DNA of 64,000 nucleotides, taken from Taudactylus pleione (taxonomy: Eukaryota > Chordata > Amphibia > Anura > Myobatrachidae). Under the pieces are notes generated by a model, which was not told the origin of the DNA, made no database searches, and saw only the letters and a program-made list of their open reading frames with translations. Of the stretch, positions 34,442 through 47,810 are shown one piece after another; positions within the stretch are counted from its first letter, which is position 1, and every line of letters starts with the position of its first letter. The stretch covers positions 248,001 to 312,000 of the forward strand of contig JAUIMM010002019.1 in assembly GCA_031769625.1 (NCBI GenBank). The letters are read 5' to 3'. Position numbers and translations under genes: made by a program.

Positions 34442-37384
34442 CGTTTAAGGTAAAATGCATTGAAAGCAATGGAAACAACAAAAGCGCATATTTTGTGTTA
34501 TCTCCTCTTGTAGCAAACACAGGCAGCTCAAAATTTCACTGGATGTGTTGAAGACGAAGACCAACAAATGTGATGTGAAATGGTTTTTCTCCCATGTTGC
34601 GTTTAAGAGAAAACAGCAAATGCACGTTTTAGGCCAAAATGCATTGAAAGCAATGGAAACAACAAAAGCGCATACTTTGTGATATCTCCTCTTGTAGCAA
34701 ACACAGACAGCTCAAAATTTCACTGGATGTGTTGAAGACCAAGACCCACAAATGTGATGTGAAATGGTTTTTCTCCCATGTTGCGTTTAAGAGAAAACAG
34801 CAATTGCTCATTTTAGGCCAAAATGCATTGAAAGCAATGGAAACAACAAAAGCGCATACTTTGTGTTATCTCCTCTTGTAGCAAACACAGACAGCTCAAA
34901 ATTTCACTGGATGTGTTGAAGACCAAGACCCACAAATGTGATGTGAAATGGTTTTTCTCCCTTGTTGCGTTTAAGAGAAAACACCAATTGCTCGTTTTAG
35001 GCCAAAATGCATTGAAAGCAATGGAAACAACAAAAGCGCTTACTTTGTGTTATCTCCTCTTGTAGCAAACACAGACAGCTCAAAATTTCACTGGATGTGT
35101 TGAAGACCAAGACCCACAAATGAGATGTGAAATGGTTTTACTCCCATGTTGCATTTAAGAGAAAACAGCAATTGCTCGTTTTAGGACAAAATGCATTGAA
35201 AGCAATGGAAACAACAAAAGCGCATACTTTGTGATATCTCCTCTTGTAGCAAACACAGACAGCTCAAAATTTCACTGGATGTGTTGAAGACCAAGACCCA
35301 CAAATGAGATGTGAAATGGTTTTACTCCCATGTTGCATTTAAGAGAAAACAGCAATTGCTCGTTTTAGGACAAAATGCATTGAAAGCAATGGAAACAACA
35401 AAAGCGCATACTTTGTGATATCTCCTCTTGTAGCAAACACAGGCAGCTCAAAATTTCACTGGATGTGTTGAAGACCAAGACCAACAAATGTGATGTGAAA
35501 TGGTTTTTCTCCCGTGTTGCATTTAAGAGAAAACAGCAAATGCACATTTTAGGCCAAAAAGCATTGAAAGCAATGGAAACAACAAAAGCGCATACTTTGT
35601 GTTATCTCCTCTTGTAGCAAACACAGACAGCTCAAAATTTCACTGGATGTGTTGAAGACCAAGACCCACAAACATGATGTGAAATGGTTTTTCTCCCATG
35701 TTGCGTTTAAGAGAAAACAGCAATTGCTCGTATTATGCCAAAATGCATTGAAAGCAATGGAAACAACAAAAGCGCATACTTTGTGTTATCTCCTCTTGTA
35801 GCAAACACAGACATCTCAAAATTTCACTGGATGTGTTGAAGACCAAGACCCACAAATGTGATGTGAAATGGTTTTTCTCCCATGTTGCGTTTAAGAGAAA
35901 TCAGCAATTGCTCGTTTTAGGCCAAAATGCATTGAAAGCAATGGAAACAACAAAAGCGCATACTTTGTGTTATCTCCTCTTGTAGCAAACACAGACAGCT
36001 CAAAATTTCACTGGATGTGTTGAAGACCAAGACCCACAAATGTGATTTGAAATGGTTTTTCTCCCATGTTGCGTTTAAGAGAAAACAGCAATTGCTTGTT
36101 TTAGGCCAAAATGCATTGAAAGCAATGGAAACAACAAAAGCGCATACTTTGTGTTATCTCCTCTTGTAGCAAACACAGACAGCTCAAAATTTCACTGGAT
36201 GTGTTGAAGACCAAGACCCACAAATGTGATGTGAAATTGTTTTTCTCCTATGTTGCGTTTAAGAGAAAACAGCAATTGCTCGTTTTAGGCCAAAATGCAT
36301 TGAAAGCAATGGAAACAACAAAAGCGCATACTTTGTGTTATCTCCTCTTGTAGCAAACACAGACATCTCAAAATTTCACTGGATGTGTTGAAGACCAAGA
36401 CCAACAAATGTGATGTGAAATGGTTTTTCTCCCATGTTGCATTTAAGAGAAAACAGCAAATGCACGTTTTAGGCCAAAATGCATTGAAAGCAATGGAAAC
36501 AACAAAAGCGCATACTTTGTGATTTCTCCTCTTGTAGCAAACACAGACAGCTCAAAATTTCACTGGATGTGTTGAAGACCTAGACCCACAAATGTGATGT
36601 GAAATGGTTTTTCTCCCATGTTGCGTTTAAGAGAAAACAGCAATTGCTCGTTTTAGGCCAAAATGCATTGAAAGCAATGGAAACAACAAAAGCGCATACT
36701 TTGTGTTATCTCCTCTTGTAGCAAACACAGACAGCTCAAAATTTCACTGGATGTGTTGAAGACCAAGACCCACAAATGTGATGTGAACTGGTTTTTCTCC
36801 TATGTTTCGTTTAAGAGAAAACAGCAATTGCTCGTTTTAGGCCAAAATGCATTGAAAGCAATGGAAACAACAAAAGCGCATACTTTGTGTTATCTCCTCT
36901 TGTAGCAAACACAGACATCTCAAAATTTCATTGGATGTGTTGAAGACCAAGACCCACAAATATGATGTGAAATGGTTTTTCTCCCATGTTGCGTTTAAGA
37001 GAAAACAGCAATTGCTCGTTTTAGGCCAAAATGCATTGAAAGCAATGGAAACAACAAAAGCGCATACTTTGTGTTATCTCCTCTTGTAGCAAACACAGAC
37101 AGCTCAAAATTTCACTGGATGTGTTGAAGACCAAGAGCCAGAAATATGATGTGAAATGGTTTTTCTCCCATGTTGCGTTTAAGAGAAAACAGCAATTGCT
37201 CGTTTTAGGCCAAAATGCATTGAAAGCAATGGAAACAACAAAAGCGCATACTTTGTGTTATCTCCTCTTGTAGCAAACACAGACAGCTCAAAATTTCACT
37301 GGATGTGTTGTAGACCAAGACCCACAAATGTGATGTGAAATGGTTTTTCTCCCATGTTGCGTTTAAGAGAAAACAGCAATTGCT
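34442..37384. repeat. HOR unit H3, 16 monomers (2,943 bp), alpha-type middle
   Basis: Follows H1 with two local changes. The acaaatgagatg/aggacaaaatg monomer is doubled (near 35,120 and 35,304, 184 bp apart). The gcatagtttg monomer and its neighbours are missing, so the ttcattgg monomer leads directly to agagccagaaat (near 37,134). Alpha markers present: cgtattatgcc (near 35,729), aaatcagc (near 35,899), gatttgaaatgg, gaaattgttttt, gacctagacc (near 36,576), tatgtttcg (near 36,801). Private differences include gaagacgaagacc (near 34,550) and aaaaagcattg (near 35,556). Confidence 0.87.
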
Positions 37385-40300
37385 CGTTTAAGGTAAAATG
37401 CATTGAAAGCAATGGAAACAACAAAAGCGCATATTTTGTGTTATCTCCTCTTGTAGCATACACAGGCAGCTCAAAATTTCACTGGATGTGTTGAAGACCA
37501 AGACCAACAAATGTGATGTGAAATTGTTTTTCTCCCATGTTGCGTTTAAGAGAAAACAGCAAATGCACGTTTTAGGCCAAAATGCATTGAAAGCAATGGA
37601 AACAACAAAAGCGCATACTTTGTGATATCTCCTCTTGTAGCAAACACAGACAGCTCAAAATTTCACTGGATGTGTTGAAGACCAAGACCCACAAATGTGA
37701 TGTGAAATGGTTTTTCTCCCATGTTGCGTTTAAGAGAAAACAGCAATTGCTCATTTTAGGCCAAAATGCATTGAAAGCAATGGAAACAACAAAAGCGCAT
37801 ACTTTGTGTTATCTCCTCTTGTAGCAAACACAGACAGCTCAAAATTTCACTGGATGTGTTGAAGACCAAGACCCACAAATGTGATGTGAAATGGTTTTTC
37901 TCCCTTGTTGCGTTTAAGAGAAAACACCAATTGCTCGTTTTAGGCCAAAATGCATTGAAAGCAATGGAAACAACAAAAGCGCTTACTTTGTGTTATCTCC
38001 TCTTGTAGCAAACACAGACAGCTCAAAATTTCACTGGATGTGTTGAAGACCAAGACCCACAAATGAGATGTGAAATGGTTTTACTCCCATGTTGCATTTA
38101 AGAGAAAACAGCAATTGCTCGTTTTAGGACAAAATGCATTGAAAGCAATGGAAACAACAAAAGCGCATACTTTGTGATATCTCCTCTTGTAGCAAACACA
38201 GGCAGCTCAAAATTTCACTGGATGTGTTGAAGACCAAGACCAACAAATGTGATGTGAAATGGTTTTTCTCCCGTGTTGCATTTAAGAGAAAACAGCAAAT
38301 GCACATTTTAGGCCAAAATGCATTGAAAGCAATGGAAACAACAAAAGCGCATACTTTGTGTTATCTCCTCTTGTAGCAAACACAGACAGCTCAAAATTTC
38401 ACTGGATGTGTTGAAGACCAAGACCCACAAACATGATGTGAAATGGTTTTTCTCCCATGTTGCGTTTAAGAGAAAACAGCAATTGCTCGTATTATGCCAA
38501 AATGCATTGAAAGCAATGGAAACAACAAAAGCGCATACTTTGTGTTATCTCCTCTTGTAGCAAACACAGACATCTCAAAATTTCACTGGATGTGTTGAAG
38601 ACCAAGACCCACAAATGTGATGTGAAATGGTTTTTCTCCCATGTTGCGTTTAAGAGAAATCAGCAATTGCTCGTTTTAGGCCAAAATGCATTGAAAGCAA
38701 TGGAAACAACAAAAGCGCATACTTTGTGTTATCTCCTCTTGTAGCAAACACAGACAGCTCAAAATTTCACTGGATGTGTTGAAGACCAAGACCCACAAAT
38801 GTGATTTGAAATGGTTTTTCTCCCATGTTGCGTTTAAGAGAAAACAGCAATTGCTTGTTTTAGGCCAAAATGCATTGAAAGCAATGGAAACAACAAAAGC
38901 GCATACTTTGTGTTATCTCCTCTTGTAGCAAACACAGACAGCTCAAAATTTCACTGGATGTGTTGAAGACCAAGACCCACAAATGTGATGTGAAATTGTT
39001 TTTCTCCTATGTTGCGTTTAAGAGAAAACAGCAATTGCTCGTTTTAGGCCAAAATGCATTGAAAGCAATGGAAACAACAAAAGCGCATACTTTGTGTTAT
39101 CTCCTCTTGTAGCAAACACAGACATCTCAAAATTTCACTGGATGTGTTGAAGACCAAGACCAACAAATGTGATGTGAAATGGTTTTTCTCCCATGTTGCA
39201 TTTAAGAGAAAACAGCAAATGCACGTTTTAGGCCAAAATGCATTGAAAGCAATGGAAACAACAAAAGCGCATACTTTGTGATTTCTCCTCTTGTAGCAAA
39301 CACAGACAGCTCAAAATTTCACTGGATGTGTTGAAGACCTAGACCCACAAATGTGATGTGAAATGGTTTTTCTCCCATGTTGCGTTTAAGAGAAAACAGC
39401 AATTGCTCGTTTTAGGCCAAAATGCATTGAAAGCAATGGAAACAACAAAAGCGCATACTTTGTGTTATCTCCTCTTGTAGCAAACACAGACAGCTCAAAA
39501 TTTCACTGGATGTGTTGAAGACCAAGACCCACAAATGTGATGTGAACTGGTTTTTCTCCTATGTTTCGTTTAAGAGAAAACAGCAATTGCTCGTTTTAGG
39601 CCAAAATGCATTGAAAGCAATGGAAACAACAAAAGCGCATACTTTGTGTTATCTCCTCTTGTAGCAAACACAGACATCTCAAAATTTCATTGGATGTGTT
39701 GAAGACCAAGACCCACAAATATGATGTGAAATGGTTTTTCTCCCATGTTGCGTTTAAGAGAAAACAGCAATTGCTCGTTTTAGGCCAAAATGCATTGAAA
39801 GCAATGGAAACAACAAAAGCGCATAGTTTGTGATATCTCCTCTTGTAGCAATCACAGACAGCTCAAAATTTCACTGGATGTGTTGAAGACCAAGACCCAC
39901 AAATGTGATGTGAAATGGTTTTTCTCCCATGTTGCGTTTAAGAGAAAACAGCAATTGCTCATTTTAGGCCAAAATGCATTGAAAGCAATGGAAACAACAA
40001 AAGCGCATACTTTGTGTTATCTCCTCTTGTAGCAAACACAGACAGCTCAAAATTTCACTGGATGTGTTGAAGACCAAGACCCACAAATGTGATGTGAAAT
40101 GGTTTTTCTCCCATGTTGCGTTTAAGAGAAAACAGCAATTGCTCGTTTTAGGCCAAAATGCATTGAAAGCAATGGAAACAACAAAAGCGCATACTTTGTG
40201 TTATCTCCTCTTGTAGCAAACACAGACAGCTCAAAATTTCACTGGATGTGTTGAAGACCAAGAGCCAGAAATATGATGTGAAATGGTTTTTCTCCCATGT

Positions 40301-40511
40301 TGCGTTTAAGAGAAAACAGCAATTGCTCGTTTTAGGCCAAAATGCATTGAAAGCAATGGAAACAACAAAAGCGCATACTTTGTGTTATCTCCTCTTGTAG
40401 CAAACACAGACAGCTCAAAATTTCACTGGATGTGTTGTAGACCAAGACCCACAAATGTGATGTGAAATGGTTTTTCTCCCATGTTGCGTTTAAGAGAAAA
40501 CAGCAATTGCT
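37385..40511. repeat. HOR unit H4, 17 monomers (3,127 bp), alpha-type middle
   Basis: Same length and order as H1: acaccaattg and gcgcttac (near 37,925-37,981), acaaatgagatg, cccgtgttgcattt, cgtattatgcc (near 38,489), aaatcagc (near 38,658), gatttgaaatgg, gaaattgttttt, gacctagacc (near 39,336), tatgtttcg (near 39,562), gcatagtttg (near 39,822), agagccagaaat (near 40,262). Private changes are tagcatacac near 37,454 and gctcatttt near 39,958. With H1 it is the most regular version of this HOR. Confidence 0.88.
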
Positions 40512-43500
40512 CGTTTAAGGTAAAATGCATTGAAAGCAATGGAAACAACAAAAGCGCATATTTTGTGTTATCTCCTCTTGTAGAAAACACAGGCAGCTCA
40601 AAATTTCACTGGATGTGTTGAAGACCAAGACCAACAAATGTGATGTGAAATGGTTTTTCTCCCATGTTGCATTTAAGAGAAAACAGCAAATGCACGTTTT
40701 AGGCCAAAATGCATTGAAAGCAATGGAAACAACAAAAGCGCATACTTTGTGATATCTCCTCTTGTAGCAAACACAGACAGCTCAAAATTTCACTGGATGT
40801 GTTGAAGACCAAGACCCACAAATGTGATGTGAAATGGTTTTTCTCCCATGTTGCGTTTAAGAGAAAACAGCAATTGCTCATTTTAGGCCAAAATGCATTG
40901 AAAGCAATGGAAACAACAAAAGCGCATACTTTGTGTTATCTCCTCTTGTAGCAAACACAGACAGCTCAAAATTTCACTGGATGTGTTGAAGACCAAGACC
41001 CACAAATGTGATGTGAAATGGTTTTTCTCCCTTGTTGCGTTTAAGAGAAAACACCAATTGCTCGTTTTAGGCCAAAATGCATTGAAAGCAATGGAAAGAA
41101 CAAAAGCGCTTACTTTGTGTTATCTCCTCTTGTAGCAAACACAGACAGCTCAAAATTTCACTGGATGTGTTGAAGACCAAGACCCACAAATGAGATGTGA
41201 AATGGTTTTACTCCCATGTTGCATTTAAGAGAAAACAGCAATTGCTCGTTTTAGGACAAAATGCATTGAAAGCAATGGAAACAACAAAAGCGCATACTTT
41301 GTGATATCTCCTCTTGTAGCAAACACAGGCAGCTCAAAATTTCACTGGATGTGTTGAAGACCAAGACCAACAAATGTGATGTGAAATGGTTTTTCTCCCG
41401 TGTTGCATTTAAGAGAAAACAGCAAATGCACGTTTTAGGCCAAAATGCATTGAAAGCAATGGAAACAACAAAAGCGCATACTTTGTGATATCTCCTCTTG
41501 TAGCAAACACAGACAGCTCAAAATTTCACTGGATGTGTTGAAGACCAAGACCCACAAACATGATGTGAAATGGTTTTTCTCCCATGTTGCGTTTAAGAGA
41601 AAACAGCAATTGCTCGTATTAGGCCAAAATGCATTGAAAGCAATGGAAACAACAAAAGCGCATACTTTGTGTTATCTCCTCTTGTAGCAAACACAGGCAG
41701 CTCAAAATTTCACTGGATGTGTTGAAGACCAAGACCCACAAATGTGATGTGAAATGGTTTTTCTCCCATGTTGCGTTTAAGAGAAAACAGCAATTGCTCG
41801 TTTTAGGCCAAAATGCATTGAAAGCAATGGAAACAACAAAAGCGCATACTTTGTGTTATCTCCTCTTGTAGCAAACACAGACAGCTCAAAATTTCACTAG
41901 ATGTGTTGAAGACCAAGACCCACAAATGAGATATGAAATGGTTTTACTCCCATGTTGCATTTAAGAGAAAACAGCAATTGCTCATTTTAGGCCAAAATGC
42001 ATTGAAAGCAATGGAAACAACAAAAGCGCATACTTTGTGATATCTCCTCTTGTAGCAAACACAGACAGCTCAAAATTTCACTGGATGTGTTGAAGACCAA
42101 GACCCACAAATGTGATGTGAAATGGTTTTTCTCCCATGTTGCGTTTAAGAGAAAACAGCAAATGCTTGTTTTAGGCCAAAATGCATTGAAAGCAATGGAA
42201 ACAACAAAAGCGCATACTTTGTGATATCTCCTCTTGTAGCAAACACAGACATCTCAAAATTTCACTGGATGTGTTGAAGACCAAGTACCACAAATGTGAT
42301 GTGAAATGGTTTTTCTCCCATGTTGCGTTTAAGAGAAAACAGCAATTGCTCGTTTTAGGCCAAAATGCATTGAAAGCAATGGAAACAACAAAAGCGCATA
42401 CTTTGTGTTATCTCCTCTTGTAGCAAACACAGACAGCTCAAAATTTCACTGGATGTGTTGAAGACCAAGACCCACAAATGTGATGTGAAATGGTTTTTCT
42501 CCTATGTTGCGTTTAAGAGAAAACAGCAATTGCTCGTTTTAGGCCAAAATGCATTGAAAGCAATGGAAACAACAAAAGCGCATACTTTGTGTTATCTCCT
42601 CTTGTAGCAAACACAGACATCTCAAAATTTCACTGGATGTGTTGAAGACCAAGACCAACAAATGTGATGTGAAATGGTTTTTCTCCCATGTTGCGTTTAA
42701 GAGAAAACAGCAAATGCACGTTTTAGGCCAAAATGCATTGAAAGCAATGGAAACAACAAAAGCGCATACTTTGTGATTTCTCCTCTTGTAGCAAACACAG
42801 ACAGCTCAAAATTTCACTGGATGTGTTGAAGACCTAGACCCACAAATGTGATGTGAAATGGTTTTTCTCCCATGTTGCGTTTAAGAGAAAACAGCAATTG
42901 CTCATTTTAGGCCAAAATGCATTGAAAGCAATGGAAACAACAAAAGCGCATACTTTGTGTTATCTCCTCTTGTAGCAAACACAGACAGCTCAAAATTTCA
43001 CTGGATGTGTTGAAGACCAAGACCCACAAATGTTATGTGAACTGGTTTTTCTCCTATGTTTCGTTTAAGAGAAAACAGCAATTGCTCATTTTAGGCCAAA
43101 ATGCATTGAAAGCAATGGAAACAACAAAAGCGCATACTTTGTGTTATCTCCTCTTGTAGCAAACACAGACATCTCAAAATTTCATTGGATGTGTTGAAGA
43201 CCAAGACCCACAGATATGATGTGAAATGGTTTTTCTCCCATGTTGCGTTTAAGAGAAAACAGCAATTGCTCGTTTTAGGCCAAAATGCATTGAAAGCAAT
43301 GGAAACAACAAAAGCGCATAGTTTGTGATATCTCCTCTTGTAGCAATCACAGACAGCTCAAAATTTCACTGGATGTGTTGAAGACCAAGACCCACAAATG
43401 TAATGTGAAATGGTTTTTCTCCCATGTTGCGTTTAAGAGAAAACAGCAATTGCTCGTTTTAGGCCAAAATGCATTGAAAGCAATGGAAACAACAAAAGCG

Positions 43501-43822
43501 CATACTTTGTGTTATCTCCTCTTGTAGCAAACACAGACAGCTCAAAATTTCACTGGATGTGTTGAAGACCAAGACCCACAAATGTGATGTGAAATGGTTT
43601 TTCTCCCATGTTGCGTTTAAGAGAAAACAGCAATTGCTCGTTTTAGGCCAAAATGCATTGAAAGCAATGGAAACAACAAAAGCGCATACTTTGTGATATC
43701 TCCTCTTGTAGCAAGCACAGACAGCTCAAAATTTCACTGGATGTGTTGTAGACCAAGACCCACAAATGTGATGTGAAATGGTTTTTCTCCCATGTTGCGT
43801 TTAAGAGAAAACAGCAATTGCT
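40512..43822. repeat. HOR unit H5, 18 monomers (3,311 bp), beta-type middle
   Basis: Starts like H4 (tgtagaaaacac at 40,580 links it to H2) and keeps the acaccaattg monomer. The middle is the beta cassette: cgtattaggcc (near 41,616), acaggcagc, acaaatgagatatg (near 41,927), gcaaatgcttg (near 42,157), aagtaccac (near 42,284). It then retains gacctagacc (near 42,832), tatgtttcg (near 43,057) and gcatagtttg (near 43,317). The agagccagaaat monomer is absent; instead tagcaagcacag (near 43,712) precedes tgtagacc. That private variant recurs at 52,907, 54,563, 59,339 and 60,994. Confidence 0.87.
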
Positions 43823-45390
43823 CGTTTAAGGTAAAATGCATTGAAAGCAATGGAAACAAAAAAAGCGCATATTTTGTGTTATCTCCTCTTGTAGCAAACA
43901 CAGGCAGCTCAAAATTTCACTGGATGTGTTGAAGACCAAGACCAACAAATGTGATGTGAAATGGTTTTTCTCCCATGTTGCGTTTAAGAGAAAACAGCAA
44001 ATACACGTTTTAGGCCAAAATGCATTGAAAGCAATGGAAACAACAAAAGCGCATACTTTGTGATATCTCCTCTTGTAGCAAACACAGACAGCTCAAAATT
44101 TCACTGGATGTGTTGAAGACCAAGACCCACAAATGTGATGTGAAATGGTTTTTCTCCCATGTTGCGTTTAAGAGAAAACAGCAATTGCTCATTTTAGGCC
44201 AAAATGCATTGAAAGCAATGGAAACAACAAAAGCGCATACTTTGTGTTATCTCCTCTTGTAGCAAACACAGACAGCTCAAAATTTCACTGGATGTGTTGA
44301 AGACCAAGACCCACAAATGTGATGTGAAATGGTTTTTCTCCCTTGTTACGTTTAAGAGAAAACACCAATTGCTCGTTTTAGGCCAAAATGCATTGAAAGC
44401 AATGGAAACAACAAAAGCGCTTACTTTGTGTTATTTCCTCTTGTAGCAAACACAGACAGCTCAAAATTTCACTGGATGTGTTGAAGACCAAGACCCACAA
44501 ATTTGATGTGAAATGGTTTTTCTCCCTTGTTGCGTTTAAGAGAAAACAGCAATTGCTCGTTTTAGGCCAAAATGCATTGAAAGCAATGGAAACAACAAAA
44601 GCACATACTTTGTGTTATCTCCTCTTGTAGCAAACACAGACAGCTCAAAATTTCACTGGATGTGTTGAAGACCAAGACCCACAAATATGATGTGAAATGG
44701 TTTTTCTCCCATGTTGCGTTTAAGAGAAAACAGCAATTGCTCGTTTTAGGCCAAAATGCATTGAAAGCAATGGAAACAACAATAGCGTATACTTTGTGTT
44801 ATCTCCTCTTGTAGCAAACACAAACATCTCAAAATTTCACTGGATGTGTTGAAGACCAAGACCCACAAATATGATTTAAAATGGTTTTTCTCCCATGTTG
44901 CGTTTAAGAGAAAACAGCAATTGCTCATTTTAGGCCAAAATGCATTGAAAGCAATGGAAACAACAAAAGCGCATACTTTGTGATATCTCCTCTTGTAGCA
45001 AACACAGACAGCTCAAAATTTCACTGGATGTGTTGAAGACCAAGACCCACAAATGTGATGTGAAATTGTTTTTCTCCCATGTTGCATTTAAGAGAAAACA
45101 GAAATTGCTCGTTTTAGGCCAAAATGCATTGAAAGCAATGGAAACAACAAAAGCGCATACTTTGTGTTATCTCCTCTTGTAGCAAACACAGACAGCTCAA
45201 AATTTCACTGGATGTGTTGAAGACCAAGACCCACAAATGTGATGTGAAATGGTTTTTCTGCTATGTTGCGTTTAAGAGAAAACAGCAATTGCTCGTTTTA
45301 GGCCAAAATGCATTGAAAGCAATGGAAACAACAAAAGCGCATACTTTGTGTTATCTCCTCTTGTAGCAAACACAGACATCTCAAAATTTC
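43823..45390. repeat. HOR start fused to block C-type sequence, with a 3-monomer doublet
   Basis: Begins as a sixth H unit: cgtttaaggt (43,823), private ggaaacaaaaaaagc, gcaaatacacg (near 44,000), gctcatttt, cccttgttacg with acaccaattg (near 44,342). It then breaks off to acaaatttgatg/cccttgttgc (near 44,502), caatagcgtatac (near 44,779), acaaacatctc and atgatttaaaatgg (44,871). A 552-bp segment (3 x 184) from about 44,830 is repeated by the following 552 bp; atgatttaaaatgg at 44,871 and 45,423 shows the exact spacing. Confidence 0.82.
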
Positions 45391-46335
45391 ACTGGATGTG
45401 TTGAAGACCAAGACCCACAAATATGATTTAAAATGGTTTTTCTCCCATGTTGCGTTTAAGAGAAAACAGCAATTGCTCATTTTAGGCCAAAATGCATTGA
45501 AAGCAATGGAAACAACAAAAGCGCATACTTTGTGATATCTCCTCTTGTAGCAAACACAGACAGCTCAAAATTTCACTGGATGTGTTGAAGACCAAGACCC
45601 ACAAATGTGATGTGAAATTGTTTTTCTCCCATGTTGCATTTAAGAGAAAACAGAAATTGCTCGTTTTAGGCCAAAATGCATTGAAAGCAATGGAAACAAC
45701 AAAAGCGCATACTTTGTGTTATCTCCTCTTGTAGCAAACACAGACAGCTCAAAATTTCACTGGATGTGTTGAAGACCAAGACCCACAAATGTGATGTGAA
45801 ATGGTTTTTCTGCTATGTTGCGTTTAAGAGAAAACAGCAATTGCTCGTTTTAGGCCAAAATGCATTGAAAGCAATGGAAACAACAAAAGCGCATACTTTG
45901 TGTTATCTCCTCTTGTAGCAAACACAGACATCTCAAAATTTCACTGGATGTGTTGAAGACCAAGACCCACAAATATGATGTGAAATGGTTTTTCTCCCAT
46001 GTTGCGTTTAAGAGAAAACAGCAATTGCTCGTTTTAGGCCAAAATGCATTGAAAGCAATGGAAACAACAAAAACGCATACTTTGTGTTAACTCCTCTTGT
46101 AGCAAACACAGACAGCTCAAAATTTCACTGGATGTGTTGAAGACCAAGACCCACAAATGTGATGTGAAATGGTTTTTCTCCCATGTTGCATTTAAGAGAA
46201 AACAGCAATTGCTCGTTTTAGGCCAAAATGCATTGAAAGCAATGGAAACAACAAAAGCGCATACTTTGTGATATCTCCTCTTGTAGCAAACACAGACAGC
46301 TCAAAATTTCACTGGATGTGTTGAAGACCAAGACC
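45391..46335. repeat. Second 3-monomer unit and start of block C, copy 3
   Basis: Repeats atgatttaaaatgg (45,423), gaaattgttttt with gcattt and cagaaattgc (45,615-45,656), and tctgctatgttg (near 45,810), each 552 bp after its partner. Block C then continues normally with gttaactcc (46,086) and a gcattt monomer. The corresponding stretches at 55.7-56.4 and 62.2-62.8 kb have the 3-monomer unit only once, so the doubling is local. Confidence 0.82.
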
Positions 46336-47810
46336 CACAAATATGATGTGAAATAGTTTTTCTCCCATGTTGCGTTTAATAGAAAACAGCAATTGCTTGT
46401 TTTAGGCCAAAATGCATTGAAAGCAATGGAAACAACAAAAGCGCATACTTTGTGTTATCTCCTCTTGTAGCAAACACAGACAGCTCAAAATTTCACTGGA
46501 TGTGTTGAAGACCAAGAGCCACAAATATGATGTGAAATGGTTTTTCTCCCATGTTGCGTTTAAGAGAAAACAGCAATTGCTCGTTTTAGGCCAAAATGCA
46601 TTGAAAGCAATGGAAACAACAAAAGCGCATACTTTGTGTTATCTCCTCTTGTAGCAAACACAGACAGCTCAAAATTTCACTGGATGTGTTGAAGACCAAG
46701 ACCCACAAATATGATGTGAAATAGTTTTTCTCCCATGTTGCGTTTAAGAGAAAACAGCAATTGCTCGTTTTAGGCCAAAATGCATAGAAAGCAATGGAAA
46801 CAACAAAAGCACATACTTTGTGTTATCTCCTCTTGTAGCAAACACAGACAGCTCAAAATTTCACTGGATGTGTTGAAGACCAAGAGCCACAAATATGATG
46901 TGAAATGGTTTTTCTCCCATGTTGCATTTAAGAGAAAACAGCAATTGCTCGTTTTAGGCCAAAATGCATTGAAAGCAATGGAAACAACAAAAGTGCATAC
47001 TTTGTGTTATCTCCTCTTGTAGCAAACACAGACAGCTCAAAATTTCACTGGATGTGTTGAAGACCAAGACCCACAAATATGATGTGAAATAGTTTTTCTC
47101 CCATGTTGCGTTTAATAGAAAACAGCAATTGCTTGTTTTAGGCCAAAATGCATTGAAAGCAATGGAAACAACAAAAGCGCATACTTTGTGTTATCTCCTC
47201 TTGTAGCAAACACAGACAGCTCAAAATTTCACTGGATGTGTTGAAGACCAAGAGCCACAAATATGATGTGAAATGGTTTTTCTCCCATGTTGCGTTTAAG
47301 AGAAAACAGCAATTGCTCGTTTTAGGCCAAAATGCATTGAAAGCAATGGAAACAACAAAAGCGCATACTTTGTGTTATCTCCTCTTGTAGCAAACACAGA
47401 CAGCTCAAAATTTCACTGGATGTGTTGAAGACCAAGACCCACAAATATGATGTGAAATAGTTTTTCTCCCATGTTGCGTTTAAGAGAAAACAGCAATTGC
47501 TCGTTTTAGGCCAAAATGCATAGAAAGCAATGGAAACAACAAAAGCACATACTTTGTGTTATCTCCTCTTGTAGCAAACACAGACAGCTCAAAATTTCAC
47601 TGGATGTGTTGAAGACCAAGAGCCACAAATATGATGTGAAATGGTTTTTCTCCCATGTTGCATTTAAGAGAAAACAGCAATTGCTCGTTTTAGGCCAAAA
47701 TGCATTGAAAGCAATGGAAACAACAAAAGTGCATACTTTGTGTTATCTCCTCTTGTAGCAAACACAGACAGCTCAAAATTTCACTGGATGTGTTGAAGAC
47801 CAAGACCCAC
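46336..47810. repeat. Block C tail as a 4-monomer tandem doublet (2 x 736 bp)
   Basis: Two units of 4 x 184 bp: gaaatagttttt with tttaatagaaaac (46,372 and 47,108), agagccacaaat, gcatagaaagc (46,782 and 47,518), agcacatac, agagccacaaat with gcattt, and aagtgcatac. The tttaatagaaaac change is not in the C copies at 18-22 kb but is in those at 56.7 and 63.1 kb, so the right-hand C copies share a more recent ancestor. Confidence 0.88.
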
